A DNA stretch of 64,000 bases, taken from Rhodobacteraceae bacterium EL53. Its GTDB lineage: Bacteria > Pseudomonadota > Alphaproteobacteria > Rhodobacterales > Rhodobacteraceae. The position numbers were made by a program, and so were the translations under genes. Below, in pieces: positions 1 through 9,429 of this stretch. How positions within the stretch are numbered: position 1 is the stretch's first letter; every line of letters begins with the position of its first letter. Below the pieces are notes generated by a model that was not told where the DNA came from, searched no databases, and saw nothing but the letters and a program-made list of their open reading frames with translations. The stretch is taken from NCBI GenBank assembly GCA_900313015.1, contig OMPR01000017.1, positions 341,512 to 405,511 on the forward strand, given 5' to 3'.

Positions 1-1
1 A

Positions 2-313
2 AAAACCCTGCAATTCATGATGTCGAACCATCTGCCCGGTGACATTGCATCCATGGGCCCGCAGAGTTTTGCTGAACAACCGATGGAGGGCATGGGCTTT
101 GGTTTAGGCGGTGCTGTTGTCTTGGACCCGGCACGCGCGCGCTGTCCCGGCAGCATTGGCGATTTCAGTTGGGGCGGCATGGCCTCAACTTTCTTTTGGG
201 TGGATCCAGTTCTCGACCTGTCTGTTGTCTTCTTCACTCAACTTTCTCCCTCTAGCAGCTATTCGTCTCGCGCAGAGCTCAAAGCCCTTATTCACGGAGC
301 CCTTTTAACATGA
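2..313 (+). CDS. Serine hydrolase, beta-lactamase family (C-terminal end, partial)
   Basis: The reading frame is open from the left edge of the window to the stop at 311-313, so only about the last 103 residues are visible. The visible part has the C-terminal pattern of class C beta-lactamase-like serine hydrolases: a glycine-rich stretch (GFGLGGAVV), then FSWGG, then WVDP and a hydrophobic VVFFTQL strand. The catalytic SxxK and YxN motifs would lie outside the window. Such proteins are often esterases or peptidases, so the substrate cannot be named. Its stop overlaps the next gene's ATG by four bases (ATGA), which suggests translational coupling with acetoacetyl-CoA synthetase. Confidence 0.8.
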   Translation, partial: KTLQFMMSNHLPGDIASMGPQSFAEQPMEGMGFGLGGAVVLDPARARCPGSIGDFSWGGMASTFFWVDPVLDLSVVFFTQLSPSSSYSSRAELKALIHGALLT

Positions 314-2271
314 CAGATCTTCGACCCATCTTGTGGACGCCATCGAAGGAACGCGCAGATAGTAGCCGTATGGCTGAGTTTACAGGTTGGCTAGAACAGA
401 CGCGGAATATGCAGTTCGACGATTACCAAGCCTTGTGGCAGTGGAGTGTGAATGATCTGGACGGGTTCTGGTCTGCGGTCTGGGAATTTTTCGGGATTCA
501 GTCCAGCGCGCCGCATTCGGCGGTTCTTGCTGACCGCAAGATGCCAGGCGCCGTCTGGTTTCCCAGAGCAAAGATCAACTTTGCGCAACAGATGCTGCTG
601 CACGCTGCCAAGACCCCAAATGATCCATGCCTGATCGTGCAATCAGAAACATTTGGCAGGACCGAATTGTCTTGGGGCGAATTCGCGGCACAGGTGGCTA
701 GTGTTGCTCAGCATTTGAAATCAACGGGGGTCGGGCAGGGCGATCGGGTTGTGGCGATTTTGCCGAACACCGAAACCGCCTTTGTCGCTTGCCTCGCGAC
801 GGCCAGTATCGGGGCTATCTGGTCCCTGTGCGCCCCCGACATGGGGCATGTCGCGATCTTGGACAGGTTCCGTCAAATCGAACCTAAGGTGTTGATTGCT
901 CAGGATGGGTATGTTCATGCCGGCAAAATGATTGATCGATCTGACGTACTCGAAACGATCAGAAACGGTTTGCCAACTCTAGAACAAACTGTGTTGGTGC
1001 CGGTGATCGGGCAGGTCAGCAAAGGGGTCCGCGCCTGGTCTGATCTGATTCACACCAAAGCAGAGCTCGAGTTCGCGCAGGTGTCTTTTGATCACCCCCT
1101 TTGGGTGGTGTATTCTTCGGGGACCACAGGCAATCCGAAACCGATTGTCCACGGTCATGGCGGTATTTTACTCGAAGGGAGCAAACAATCCCTGCACCAA
1201 GATCTAAAGGCCGGTGACCGGTTCTGTTGGTTAACGTCATCGGGGTGGGTCATGTGGAATGCTCAATTTGTGGCGTTGGGGCAGGGTGCCTCGGTGTTGA
1301 TGTATGACGGTGCCCCGAACCACCCGGATATGATGACCGTCTGGCGCAGTGTCGCACAGGAACGTGTCAACTATTTCGGGGTTGGCGCGGCCTATGTCAC
1401 GATTTGTGCAAAAGCCGGGATCCGGCCTTGTGATGATCTTGATTTGAGTGCGCTCAGATCGCTGGGAACAACTGGGTCGCCATTGACGTCAGATGGGTAT
1501 GATTGGATCTATGACGCCGTACGTCAGGACATCTGGCTCGCGCCCATTTCTGGTGGCACCGATTTTTGTGGCGCATTTGTAGGAGGCAATCCCATGCTTC
1601 CGGTACGCGCTGGTGAAATGCAATGTCGTGCCTTGGGGAACGCCGTTCGCAGCTTTGATGTGCATGGCACTGAATTGATTGGAGAAGTTGGAGAGCTGGT
1701 TTGCACTGAACCATTGCCCTCGATGCCATTGTTCCTGTGGGGAGATGAAGACGGTCAGCGGCTTTACGAAAGCTATTTTGATACTTATCCCGGTATTTGG
1801 CGTCATGGCGATTGGATTGAGATCACCGAAGAGGGTGGATCCGTTATTTACGGTAGATCTGATGCGACGATCAACAGGCAGGGTTTGCGACTGGGTTCTT
1901 CTGAAATCTATCAGGCGGTCGAAGGTCTGAGCGAGGTGTTGGATTCACTTGTCATTGATCTAGAATTCCTCGGGCGCGACAGCTTTATGCCGCTGTTTGT
2001 CGTACTGGCTGAAGGCGAACTTCTGGATGACGCCATGAAAGCCAAGATCAACGGAGCAATACGCGAGTCCGTCTCAGCTCGTTTTGTACCTAACGAAATC
2101 GTTCAGATCGCCGAAGTTCCGCGCACAATGTCCGGTAAGAAGCTGGAGGTTCCTGTGAAAAAGCTGTTATTGGGCGGGGACCCTGTAAAAGTCGTCAACC
2201 GGGACTCGATGGTGAACCCAGAGAGCTTTGATATATTTGTCGACTATGCAAAGGCTTTGAACAACACATGA
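310..2271 (+). CDS. aacS: Acetoacetyl-CoA synthetase (acetoacetate-CoA ligase)
   Basis: A 653-residue adenylate-forming enzyme predicted to activate acetoacetate to acetoacetyl-CoA with ATP, feeding ketone-body and polyhydroxybutyrate carbon into central metabolism. The ATP-binding motif YSSGTTGNPKP is at about residues 268-278. The C-terminal MSGKKLE motif, with the catalytic lysine near residue 610, is present. The N-terminal ILWTPS and the ACS-type extension are typical of acetoacetyl-CoA synthetases rather than acetyl-CoA synthetases, and the length matches the family (about 650). The ATG overlaps the stop of the upstream hydrolase, and a thioesterase follows after 10 bases, so the three probably form one operon. 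Acetoacetate specificity is inferred from family resemblance. Confidence 0.92.
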   Translation: MTDLRPILWTPSKERADSSRMAEFTGWLEQTRNMQFDDYQALWQWSVNDLDGFWSAVWEFFGIQSSAPHSAVLADRKMPGAVWFPRAKINFAQQMLLHAAKTPNDPCLIVQSETFGRTELSWGEFAAQVASVAQHLKSTGVGQGDRVVAILPNTETAFVACLATASIGAIWSLCAPDMGHVAILDRFRQIEPKVLIAQDGYVHAGKMIDRSDVLETIRNGLPTLEQTVLVPVIGQVSKGVRAWSDLIHTKAELEFAQVSFDHPLWVVYSSGTTGNPKPIVHGHGGILLEGSKQSLHQDLKAGDRFCWLTSSGWVMWNAQFVALGQGASVLMYDGAPNHPDMMTVWRSVAQERVNYFGVGAAYVTICAKAGIRPCDDLDLSALRSLGTTGSPLTSDGYDWIYDAVRQDIWLAPISGGTDFCGAFVGGNPMLPVRAGEMQCRALGNAVRSFDVHGTELIGEVGELVCTEPLPSMPLFLWGDEDGQRLYESYFDTYPGIWRHGDWIEITEEGGSVIYGRSDATINRQGLRLGSSEIYQAVEGLSEVLDSLVIDLEFLGRDSFMPLFVVLAEGELLDDAMKAKINGAIRESVSARFVPNEIVQIAEVPRTMSGKKLEVPVKKLLLGGDPVKVVNRDSMVNPESFDIFVDYAKALNNT

Positions 2272-2281
2272 GGTCGAACCC

Positions 2282-3151
2282 ATGACAGAGGCGGAGCAGA
2301 AACTCCTTGATCTTTTGGACATCGAGCAACTCGAGGTCGACCTGTTCCGTGGCCAAGGCTCGGGTGGTGAAACACCCACCCGGATCTATGGCGGGCAAGT
2401 CATTGCACAGGCATTGGCAGCGGCATATCGAACGGTCCCTGATCGTCTGTGTCATTCATTGCACGCCTATTTCATTCGCCCGGGTGATCCGTCAATTCCA
2501 GTGATATATTCCGTAGATCGTGCACGAGACGGCGGATCGTTTACCACACGGCGAGTGGTTGCGATCCAACATGGGAAGCAGATCTTGAACCTTTCGGCGT
2601 CGTTCCATACCGAGGACGAAGGATGGGACCATCAACACTCCATGCCCCCAGTCGCAGAACCTGACGCTCATGAAACACGCGAAGCGGTCAGAGATCGCTA
2701 TCTTGACCGGATTCCTGAAAAGCACAAATCAGAATATTTGCGGGAACGTCCGATCGAGGTGCGTGAAGTTGACCCGCTTGATCTGTTCGAGCCAAAGCCT
2801 AGCGAAGACGCACATAATCTTTGGTTTCGCATGGCTGCTGCTGCTGGGAAAAACCCTAAGTTACAACATATTCTGTTGGCCTATGCTTCGGATATGGCTT
2901 TGCTCAGTTCTGGCTTGCGGCCCCATGGGTTGAGTTGGTTCACCCAACAAGTGAATGGCGCCAGCCTGGATCATACTATGTGGTTTCATGCCCCCATAGC
3001 GTTCAACGATTGGCACCTCTACACGATGGATTCGCCATGGACAGGTCGCGGTCGCAGCTTCAACCGGGGGTCAATTTATTCCCAAGACGGCACATTGGTT
3101 GCAAGCGTGGCGCAAGAGGGGCTCATGCGTCCGCAAAAGCCCCGTAGCTAA
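2282..3151 (+). CDS. tesB: Acyl-CoA thioesterase II
   Basis: A 289-residue double-hotdog thioesterase that hydrolyses acyl-CoA to free acid and CoA in the cytoplasm. The N-terminal RIYGGQVIAQAL motif (about residues 34-45) and the C-terminal half both fit TesB. By alignment in register with E. coli TesB, Asp204 and Gln278 are present, while position 228 is serine where E. coli has threonine; serine would be a conservative replacement in the Asp-Gln-Thr catalytic group. It lies 10 bases after aacS on the same strand. The pairing suggests balancing of CoA-ester pools during fatty-acid or ketone-body use. Its stop abuts the convergent SDR gene with no gap. Confidence 0.93.
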   Translation: MTEAEQKLLDLLDIEQLEVDLFRGQGSGGETPTRIYGGQVIAQALAAAYRTVPDRLCHSLHAYFIRPGDPSIPVIYSVDRARDGGSFTTRRVVAIQHGKQILNLSASFHTEDEGWDHQHSMPPVAEPDAHETREAVRDRYLDRIPEKHKSEYLRERPIEVREVDPLDLFEPKPSEDAHNLWFRMAAAAGKNPKLQHILLAYASDMALLSSGLRPHGLSWFTQQVNGASLDHTMWFHAPIAFNDWHLYTMDSPWTGRGRSFNRGSIYSQDGTLVASVAQEGLMRPQKPRS

Positions 3152-3922
3152 TCAAAGCGTGCCGCCAAATTGGCGGTTCAGCTTGCGCATTCCTCCCAGC
3201 CAACGATCATAGTCGGCTGTTTTCATGCGCATATAATCCAGAACCTGAGGATGCGGCAGCACAAGAAAATGCCCATCCCGGATAGCATCGACACAAGCCT
3301 GTGCAACGGGTTCCGGCTCAAGCATTCCGTCCAAGGCGGCCACGGACTCTTCGTGACCTCGTGTCATCTCAGAACGCACAGCCTGAGGACACAGGACAGA
3401 AACACCAATCCCATCATCCGCATGTGTCATCGCCAACCATTCGGCAAGACCCACGGCGGCATGTTTGGTCACGCCATAAGGCGCTGCACCCACTTGGTTC
3501 AGTAATCCAGCAGCCGAGGCAGTATTTAGCAAGTACCCACCACCACGCGCAGTCATCAACGGCACTACATGTCGCGCGGCCCAAACATGAGACATGACAT
3601 TGATGTCCCAAATCCGCTGCCAGTGGTCATTTGGTGCATCCACTCCGCCGGTCGTAAGAATACCAGCATTGGAACAGAACAAATCAATCGGCCCAATTTC
3701 AGATTCAACATGATCAATCAGGTTTTTGATCTCAGCCTCAATCCCGACATTCACTGAAAACCCAACGCCACCGATTTCATCGGCGCAGGCCATCGCTCCA
3801 TCGGCGTTCAGGTCGGCGCACACAACGCATTTCGCGCCTTCTTGCGCAAACTTTACTGCCAGAGCCTTACCGATACCGCTAGCTGCACCAGTAACCACAA
3901 CGATCTTATTTTTTATTTCCAT
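3152..3922 (-). CDS. SDR family NAD(P)-dependent oxidoreductase
   Basis: A 256-residue classical short-chain dehydrogenase/reductase. The cofactor motif TGAASGIG is at residues 11-18, the NAG motif at about 85-87, and the catalytic set Asn108, Ser136, Tyr149 and Lys153 is complete. The Asp-Leu-Asn after the second beta strand (CADLNADG) suggests NAD preference. The substrate is not evident. It is convergent with tesB. Immediately upstream of its start lies the C-terminal remnant of a second, different SDR (3932-4108), so this locus once held two SDR genes on the same strand. Confidence 0.9.
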   Translation of the reverse strand: MEIKNKIVVVTGAASGIGKALAVKFAQEGAKCVVCADLNADGAMACADEIGGVGFSVNVGIEAEIKNLIDHVESEIGPIDLFCSNAGILTTGGVDAPNDHWQRIWDINVMSHVWAARHVVPLMTARGGGYLLNTASAAGLLNQVGAAPYGVTKHAAVGLAEWLAMTHADDGIGVSVLCPQAVRSEMTRGHEESVAALDGMLEPEPVAQACVDAIRDGHFLVLPHPQVLDYMRMKTADYDRWLGGMRKLNRQFGGTL

Positions 3923-3931
3923 TTCTGTTCC

Positions 3932-4108
3932 TTACGTCCACATGTTCAAACCGTTACAGGCGGCAAGCGCCTGTTTGGTCATATATCGACTGGCATCTGA
4001 GGCCAGATCACCCGGATTCCCCAAACGGCGGAACGGAATGTCATTTTTGTTTGGATTATCAACATCAATAATTTCCCAAAGTGCGCGCACAAAACCCGTG
4101 CGGAAAAA
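3932..4108 (-). pseudogene. C-terminal remnant of a second SDR gene
   Basis: Reading the minus strand from about 4108 to the TAA at 3932-3934 gives an uninterrupted stretch containing FVRALWEIIDVDNP, then FRRLGNPGDLASDASRYMTKQAL, and ending NGLNMWT. This is the usual SDR C-terminus (GxPxDLA, LASDxSxYMTGQAL, GGLEM), but with several residues missing between DLA and ASDAS and glycines replaced (TKQAL, CNGL). An in-frame TGA lies just upstream and no N-terminal Rossmann region follows. It has no start codon of its own and lies ten bases upstream of the intact SDR. I read it as a decayed gene fragment. Confidence 0.7.
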
Positions 4109-4767
4109 CTTTCAATTTCTGTACTTGAGAAGATGGTCGCTCAACGCCACTAGAGACAACTGAATTTAGCATTTTCAACAGATTGCAATACTCTTTTAGT
4201 CTAAAAATCACAGATTGCATTAGGGCACTGATATACCGAGTAACATGTTCTTGTTTAGCCAAAAGATCCGCAGTCTTTGCGTTCCAATTGTTTACGAACA
4301 AGTCTTTTGCACCCGCGAGCAGGCTCAGAAGAAAACCCGGATGTGAAGCCATCACGTGCATTAGCGGTTTAGTAGTGAGGATCATAGAGCGCGGTGCCAA
4401 TACTGCGCCGTCCTATGAACCTGAAAATCAGGGCAGGTGAGCATCTTCAGGCCGACACGGTCACCGAAGCTACTACCTAACTTTTGGGTCAAACACTTGG
4501 CTACACCTTTGATACCACGCAAGAACTCACCCTTAGGACATATAAAAATCAAGTGTGTTGTTGGTGCGATTTCATCGGTCATGACACGTTCTCCCCACAC
4601 GTAGTGATCCTGACAAAAGCAAACGGAGCAATGCGCCGTCAAACTCTAGTCAACAAAGTATATTCTGCCAATACAGCGTATCTAAATGACGTTGGGCACT
4701 TTTGGGGTATGCCTTATTTAACATAATCATGATTATACGTTATGTGTACCCTGGCATATGCCAGCCC
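4109..4767. other. Gene-poor stretch, no supported gene
   Basis: About 660 bases between the SDR remnant and the acyltransferase. Short ORFs exist on both strands (for example minus 4065-4400 and 4382-4642), but none has a recognisable domain or a convincing Shine-Dalgarno sequence, and base composition is more A/T-rich than the neighbouring genes. With the SDR remnant at one end, this looks like decayed or insertion/deletion-prone sequence. No terminal inverted repeats of an insertion element were seen. Confidence 0.4.
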
Positions 4768-5886
4768 TTACCTTTGGGTTTTATACCGAAGTTTGAGAAA
4801 GCGTGTTTCATACAGGCGAAAACTCAGCTCAGCGATACAAATGGAAATAGCGCTGTAAACCAGGAAGATTATCCAGCCCTCATCCGTACCAAGCTTGGCT
4901 AAAATGAGGGTTGCGATATGCAATCCGATCAAGTGGTACAGGTATACACCATAGCTAATCTCCCCAACACGAATAAACGGTGACCACTCAAATACAAAGC
5001 GTAGGTAGTGATCTTCGCGGATTACGATACTTGCCAGACATGACGCCATGGCAAGATGTAAGATAAGGTTTGGCCACCCTGTCATGTCCGCTGGCAATAT
5101 TTGGATCAAGATAAGTAAGGTTGTGAATAAGATTAGGCTCGACCACTTGGACCCAAATAGTTGGGCAAATCGACGAAAACTCTCGCGCTTGTGCAGCAGA
5201 ACCGCCAGTCCGGATCCAATAAGGATTGGAGCATAAGTTGCTGTGAACATTTTAAAAAGTAGCGGATAGGCTTCAATCGGTTGAATGCCAATCAAACGCA
5301 ACCCACCTGTCACAGCGACAAGATTGAGAAAAATCAACACTACAAGAAGTGGCAAAATGGAACGCCGTGGCACAAGCAGCAAAAGCATTGGCCAGATCAG
5401 GTAATACTGTTCCTCAACCGACAAAGACCAAGTGGGTGCTAACATCGGAATGTCTTCTACCAAAAAGTTGGACAGGAAGAGATAGTAAAACGGAACAAGC
5501 TCAAGAAGCTCACCCATCCTTTTGATACCAATGTAATAAATCGAAATGGCCGTCACTACCAAGAAGTACACTGGAACAATCCGTAAAATTCGGCGCCAAT
5601 AGAACCCTTTGAGCGAAAAGCGCCCTGTTCGATCCTCTTCCCGCAAGAGCAGCGTAGTTATCAAGAAGCCGCTGAGAACAAAGAAAAAATCTACCCCTAG
5701 AAACCCTCGCGTCAGGATCCTTTGAGGATCAGAGAGCTGTGTCCATATGGGGGCGTGATGCCACAAAACTGCGAAGATACAAAAGAACCTTAGGCCGTTC
5801 AGGCTGCCGAAATAGCGCACACTAAGATACTGATCATGATCAGGGTAAACTGAAGATGGTTCTTGGCTTATTGTATCGCTTGTCAC
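4768..5886 (-). CDS. Membrane acyltransferase 3 family protein (OafA/YrhL type)
   Basis: A 372-residue polytopic membrane protein of the acyltransferase 3 family, which moves acyl groups (commonly acetyl) onto surface polysaccharides, lipids or antibiotics. The family start, LNGLRFFCIFAVLWHH, is at about residues 29-44 with the paired histidines at 43-44. It is followed by GFLGVDFFFVLSGFLI and the FYWRRILRIVPVY motif after the second membrane segment. About ten hydrophobic segments follow. The acceptor cannot be told from sequence. It stands alone between a gene-poor stretch and a tRNA gene and may be an accessory cell-surface modification gene. Confidence 0.88.
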   Translation of the reverse strand: MTSDTISQEPSSVYPDHDQYLSVRYFGSLNGLRFFCIFAVLWHHAPIWTQLSDPQRILTRGFLGVDFFFVLSGFLITTLLLREEDRTGRFSLKGFYWRRILRIVPVYFLVVTAISIYYIGIKRMGELLELVPFYYLFLSNFLVEDIPMLAPTWSLSVEEQYYLIWPMLLLLVPRRSILPLLVVLIFLNLVAVTGGLRLIGIQPIEAYPLLFKMFTATYAPILIGSGLAVLLHKRESFRRFAQLFGSKWSSLILFTTLLILIQILPADMTGWPNLILHLAMASCLASIVIREDHYLRFVFEWSPFIRVGEISYGVYLYHLIGLHIATLILAKLGTDEGWIIFLVYSAISICIAELSFRLYETRFLKLRYKTQR

Positions 5887-6066
5887 GGTTTGTGTATCAC
5901 CCTGCCCGGTCTGATTGCTTCATCAGTAATTGAAGCGCTGTTCCTATGCTATGGTGTTGTCGCGCTAGGTGTCATCTCTAAGATCCAATAAGCCTATATT
6001 TTTGCGATCAGATGCGGCGCAATGGCCTTGAAACCCCGTCAGCAACTCTGTAACACACAACGTGTT

Positions 6067-6140
6067 GCGGGTATGGTGTAGTGGTAGCGCGCCGGCTTCC
6101 CAAGCCTGAAGTGCGGGTTCGATTCCCGCTACCCGCTCCA
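6067..6140 (+). tRNA. tRNA-Gly (anticodon CCC), CCA encoded
   Basis: A 74-base cloverleaf: acceptor GCGGGTA pairs with TACCCGC, followed by TCCA. The D arm contains GTGTAGTGGTAGC. The anticodon loop is TTCCCAA (anticodon CCC, reading GGG). The T arm is GCGGG-TTCGATT-CCCGC. The anticodon stem CCGGC/GCCTG contains one C/T mismatch at its second pair, where a closely similar tRNA would have G. Everything else is standard, so the gene is probably functional. Confidence 0.93.
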
Positions 6141-6183
6141 ATTCAACGTTGAAATGTCTCAGTTTTTGTCTGAACGCATCAGA

Positions 6184-7944
6184 TCAGGCCACGTGTTCGG
6201 CGACATCGTCATTCTGCCGCAACTCTTTGAATGCATTGTATTGGGACAAGAATACGCGACCAGTCAATTCCTCAAGGAAGTGGCTCCGTTTTAGCCTATC
6301 CATGACGGGCCCTTTGACTTCGGACAGATGCAACTGAATGCCCAGATCCTTTAGACGTTGGTTTATGGCCTCTAGCGATTCAAGCGCGCTCAGGTCAATT
6401 TCATTTACTGCCGAACACATAAGGATCACATGGCGGAGCTCACCTGTATTCTGGTGCGCCCGCGCAAGAACGAGATCCTCCATCCGACGCGCGTTTGCAA
6501 AGTACAGGCTTTCGTCAATCCGCAGAGTGACCAAGCTGGGTTCCACAATCACGCTGTGACGTTTGATATTGCGAAAATGCTGTCCACCTGGAACCAACCC
6601 AACCTCGGCGACATGGGGGCGCGATGTTTTATATACATACAACAACAGAGAAAGGCCGACGCCGCTGGCAACCCCAACCTCAACCCCTGCCCCGAGAGTT
6701 AACAGGATGGTTGCTGAAACAGCGGCAAAATCCGCCTTTGAATAGTCCCACGCGCGTTTCAGGATGGAGAGATCGACCAAAGACAAGACCGCAACAATAA
6801 TGGTCGCCGCCAAGGTAGCCTTTGGCAGGAAAAACAGCATCGGTGTTAAAAACATCGCCGCGACCAACAACCCAATTGCGGTAAAGGCACCAGCGGCTGG
6901 CGTTTCCGCCCCCGCATCAAAGTTCACCACCGAACGCGCAAACCCACCCGTTACAGGATACCCGCCAGACAGAGCAGATGAAACGTTTGACGCGCCCAAT
7001 GCGATCAATTCCTGATTAGGGTCGATACGTTGTTTCCGTTTGGATGCAAGCGTCTGGGCGACTGAAACACTTTCGATATATCCAATGACTGAAATAAGAA
7101 CAGCAGGCCCAACCAAAGCCGGTATCAACTCCCAATCCAGCATAGGGATACCAAATGGCGGCAGTCCGGTTGGAACGGTTCCAACGACGGCCACACCAAA
7201 CGCAGGCAAATTGAAAGCCCAGGCCAGAACTGTGGTTCCTATCACAGCGAAAATCGGACCAACGCGGGCGATGGTTTTGGCTAAACTGGGCTCTAGGCCC
7301 AGCTTATTTTGTAGGGTCTGTGCCATGCCCTTGCGCACCCACACCAGAAACCCAAGCGCCAGCGCACCAATCAATAAAGTCGCAAAGCTCATTTCCGATA
7401 GGTGGTGCACCAAGCCACTTAAGATTTCAGGTAAAGTATGACCATGTACCGAAACACCCAGTATGTGTTTCAACTGACTGGCGGCAATCAACAAACCCGA
7501 GGCCGCGATGAAACCAGCGATCACGGGGTGGGACAGAAAATTAGCCACAACCCCCAATCGCAATGCGCCCATCGCAAGCAAGATGGCACCCGATATCAAG
7601 GCAAGCACAGCCGCCGCTGCGATATAGGCCGGCAAGCTTTCCAAACCCAACGGGGCCAAGGCGGATGCCGTCATCAGGGAAACCACGGCCACCGGCCCAA
7701 CCGCAAGCACACGGCTGGTCCCAAACACGGCATAGGCAACCAGGGGCAAAATCGATGCATAAAGCCCAACTTCAGCAGGTAAGCCCGCCAACAAAGCATA
7801 GGCCAACGACTGCGGTATCAGCATGATCGTGACGATAACAGCGGCCGTCAGATCCCCCATAAAATTGGCGCGACTATACCGGCTTCCCCAATCTAGAATT
7901 GGAAGCAACGGGAAGAGTTTTTTCTGTTTGGTAAATAATCGCAT
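6184..7944 (-). CDS. SulP family inorganic anion transporter with STAS domain
   Basis: A secondary transporter of the SulP/SLC26 family (sulfate, bicarbonate or related anions) in the inner membrane. After the LPILDWG entry motif come the signature IMLIPQSLAYALLAGLP and about a dozen hydrophobic segments. A cytoplasmic STAS domain occupies roughly the last 120 residues (around VTLRIDESLYFAN to the end). The frame is open to an ATG at 7998, but family members start close to the LPILDW segment, so I prefer the ATG at 7944; neither has a strong ribosome binding site. Substrate is unassigned. Its 3' end lies 44 bases from the convergent tRNA gene. Confidence 0.88.
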   Translation of the reverse strand: MRLFTKQKKLFPLLPILDWGSRYSRANFMGDLTAAVIVTIMLIPQSLAYALLAGLPAEVGLYASILPLVAYAVFGTSRVLAVGPVAVVSLMTASALAPLGLESLPAYIAAAAVLALISGAILLAMGALRLGVVANFLSHPVIAGFIAASGLLIAASQLKHILGVSVHGHTLPEILSGLVHHLSEMSFATLLIGALALGFLVWVRKGMAQTLQNKLGLEPSLAKTIARVGPIFAVIGTTVLAWAFNLPAFGVAVVGTVPTGLPPFGIPMLDWELIPALVGPAVLISVIGYIESVSVAQTLASKRKQRIDPNQELIALGASNVSSALSGGYPVTGGFARSVVNFDAGAETPAAGAFTAIGLLVAAMFLTPMLFFLPKATLAATIIVAVLSLVDLSILKRAWDYSKADFAAVSATILLTLGAGVEVGVASGVGLSLLLYVYKTSRPHVAEVGLVPGGQHFRNIKRHSVIVEPSLVTLRIDESLYFANARRMEDLVLARAHQNTGELRHVILMCSAVNEIDLSALESLEAINQRLKDLGIQLHLSEVKGPVMDRLKRSHFLEELTGRVFLSQYNAFKELRQNDDVAEHVA

Positions 7945-8052
7945 TGCCCTGCCCCGTGCCCATCGTTTTGTTGGCTCTGTGCCAATAAATACATTCAAGT
8001 ATCTATATGTGTATGGATAAGGTTTTGTGAACCCCTAAAGGTTCAAAGGCAT

Positions 8053-8087
8053 AAAAAAAGCACGCGCCCACAAGGACACGTGCTTTT
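8053..8087 (-). terminator. Rho-independent terminator after gcdH
   Basis: On the minus strand the arms AAAAGCACG and CGTGCTTTT (8079-8087 and 8056-8064) form a 9-bp stem around a 14-base loop, and the T run continues past the second arm. It lies directly downstream of the gcdH stop. Confidence 0.8.
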
Positions 8088-8105
8088 CGGGGTCTAATTC
8101 AGTAC

Positions 8106-9332
8106 TTAGTAGAAGGCTTGCAAACCTGTCTGTGCGCGACCCAATATCAGGGCGTGTACATCATGTGCCCCTTCATAGGTGTTCACGGTTTCAAGGTTCA
8201 CCATGTGACGGATAACATTGAATTCAAGGCTGATGCCATTGCCGCCATGCATATCCCGGCTCATCCGTGCGATGTCCAATGCTTTGCCACAGTTGTTGCG
8301 CTTAATGATCGAAATCATTTCTGGTGCCGCATTTGCTTGGTCCATCAAACGACCAACACGCAACGATGCCTGCAAACCCAGTGCGATTTCAGTCTGCATA
8401 TCAGCCAGTTTGCGCTGATACAGCTGTGTGTGTGCCAACGGGCGGTTAAATTGGTGACGATCAAGGCCGTACTGACGTGCGCCAAACCAGCAAGCTTCGG
8501 CAGAGCCCATGACGCCCCAACTGATGCCATAGCGTGCTCGGTTCAGACAGCCAAACGGACCTTTCAACCCTTGTACGTTTGGCATCAAAGCGTCTTCGCC
8601 CACTTCGACACCGTCCATGACAATCTCGCCCGTGATCGAGGCGCGAAGGCTCATTTTGTTCAGGATCTTAGGGGCGCTCAGGCCCTTCATACCTTTATCC
8701 AGGATGAAGCCACGGATCTTGCCATCGTGTGCATCGGATTTTGCCCAAACCACAAATACATCCGCGATGGGCGCATTTGAGATCCACATTTTCGATCCAG
8801 TCAAACGATACCCACCGTCTGTCTTTTCAGCACGGGTTTTCATGCCAGCCGGGTCACTGCCTGCATCGGGTTCAGTCAGACCAAAACAGCCAATGAATTC
8901 ACCAGAGGCCAGTTTGGGCAGATATTTCATACGCTGCTCTTCGCTGCCATAGGCATAGATCGGGTACATGACGAGGCTGGATTGAACCGACATCATCGAA
9001 CGATATCCGGAATCAACACGCTCAACTTCGCGCGCAACCAGACCATAGCTGACATAGCCTGATCCCAAACCTCCGTACTGTTCGGGCAAAGTTACACCCA
9101 ACAGGCCCATTTCACCCATCTCACGGAAAATTTCCGGATCAGTTTCTTCGTTTTGAAACGCATTCGTTACGCGCGGCTGCAGTTTTTCCTGCGCGTAGGC
9201 ACGGGCACTGGCCGCGATCATACGTTCGTCTTCTTCCAGCTGATCGTTCAAACGAAACGGGTCTTCCCAATCAAATGAGCTGAGATCAGGTGCATCTTTG
9301 GCACGCAGGGTTGGTTTTGCCGGGGCGTTCAT
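8106..9332 (-). CDS. gcdH: Glutaryl-CoA dehydrogenase (acyl-CoA dehydrogenase family)
   Basis: A 408-residue FAD enzyme predicted to oxidise and decarboxylate glutaryl-CoA to crotonyl-CoA in lysine, tryptophan and glutarate breakdown. The family signatures are [12 protein letters not shown], the KMWISNAP loop, and the C-terminal [20 protein letters not shown], with the catalytic base Glu near residue 387. Start choice: the frame extends seven codons to a TTG, but GGAGA lies just upstream of the ATG at 9332, which gives MNAPAK as N-terminus. A LysR gene is divergent across a 97-base gap, the usual arrangement for a dedicated regulator of this gene. A terminator follows the stop. Confidence 0.93.
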   Translation of the reverse strand: MNAPAKPTLRAKDAPDLSSFDWEDPFRLNDQLEEDERMIAASARAYAQEKLQPRVTNAFQNEETDPEIFREMGEMGLLGVTLPEQYGGLGSGYVSYGLVAREVERVDSGYRSMMSVQSSLVMYPIYAYGSEEQRMKYLPKLASGEFIGCFGLTEPDAGSDPAGMKTRAEKTDGGYRLTGSKMWISNAPIADVFVVWAKSDAHDGKIRGFILDKGMKGLSAPKILNKMSLRASITGEIVMDGVEVGEDALMPNVQGLKGPFGCLNRARYGISWGVMGSAEACWFGARQYGLDRHQFNRPLAHTQLYQRKLADMQTEIALGLQASLRVGRLMDQANAAPEMISIIKRNNCGKALDIARMSRDMHGGNGISLEFNVIRHMVNLETVNTYEGAHDVHALILGRAQTGLQAFY

Positions 9333-9371
9333 GGCGCTGTCTCCAAATAACAAGTTAAGTGGAGTTTATCG

Positions 9372-9405
9372 TGCGAAAAGATCAAAAAACAGCGAGACTT
9401 TCGCA
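9372..9405. promoter_or_regulatory. Candidate LysR operator between gcdH and the LysR gene
   Basis: Within the divergent gap, TGCGAAA (9372-9378) and TTTCGCA (9399-9405) are perfect 7-base inverted arms separated by 20 bases. Divergent LysR genes commonly bind such dyads between the two promoters. The match to any particular LysR consensus is not established; this is an inference from position and symmetry. Confidence 0.35.
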
Positions 9406-9429
9406 TGCATTCATGAGTAAAACGCATAC

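Noticed and set aside
4065-4400. Minus-strand 111-residue ORF upstream of the SDR remnant
   Set aside because: Its 3' end lies over the SDR remnant in another frame, it has no recognisable domain and no convincing start.
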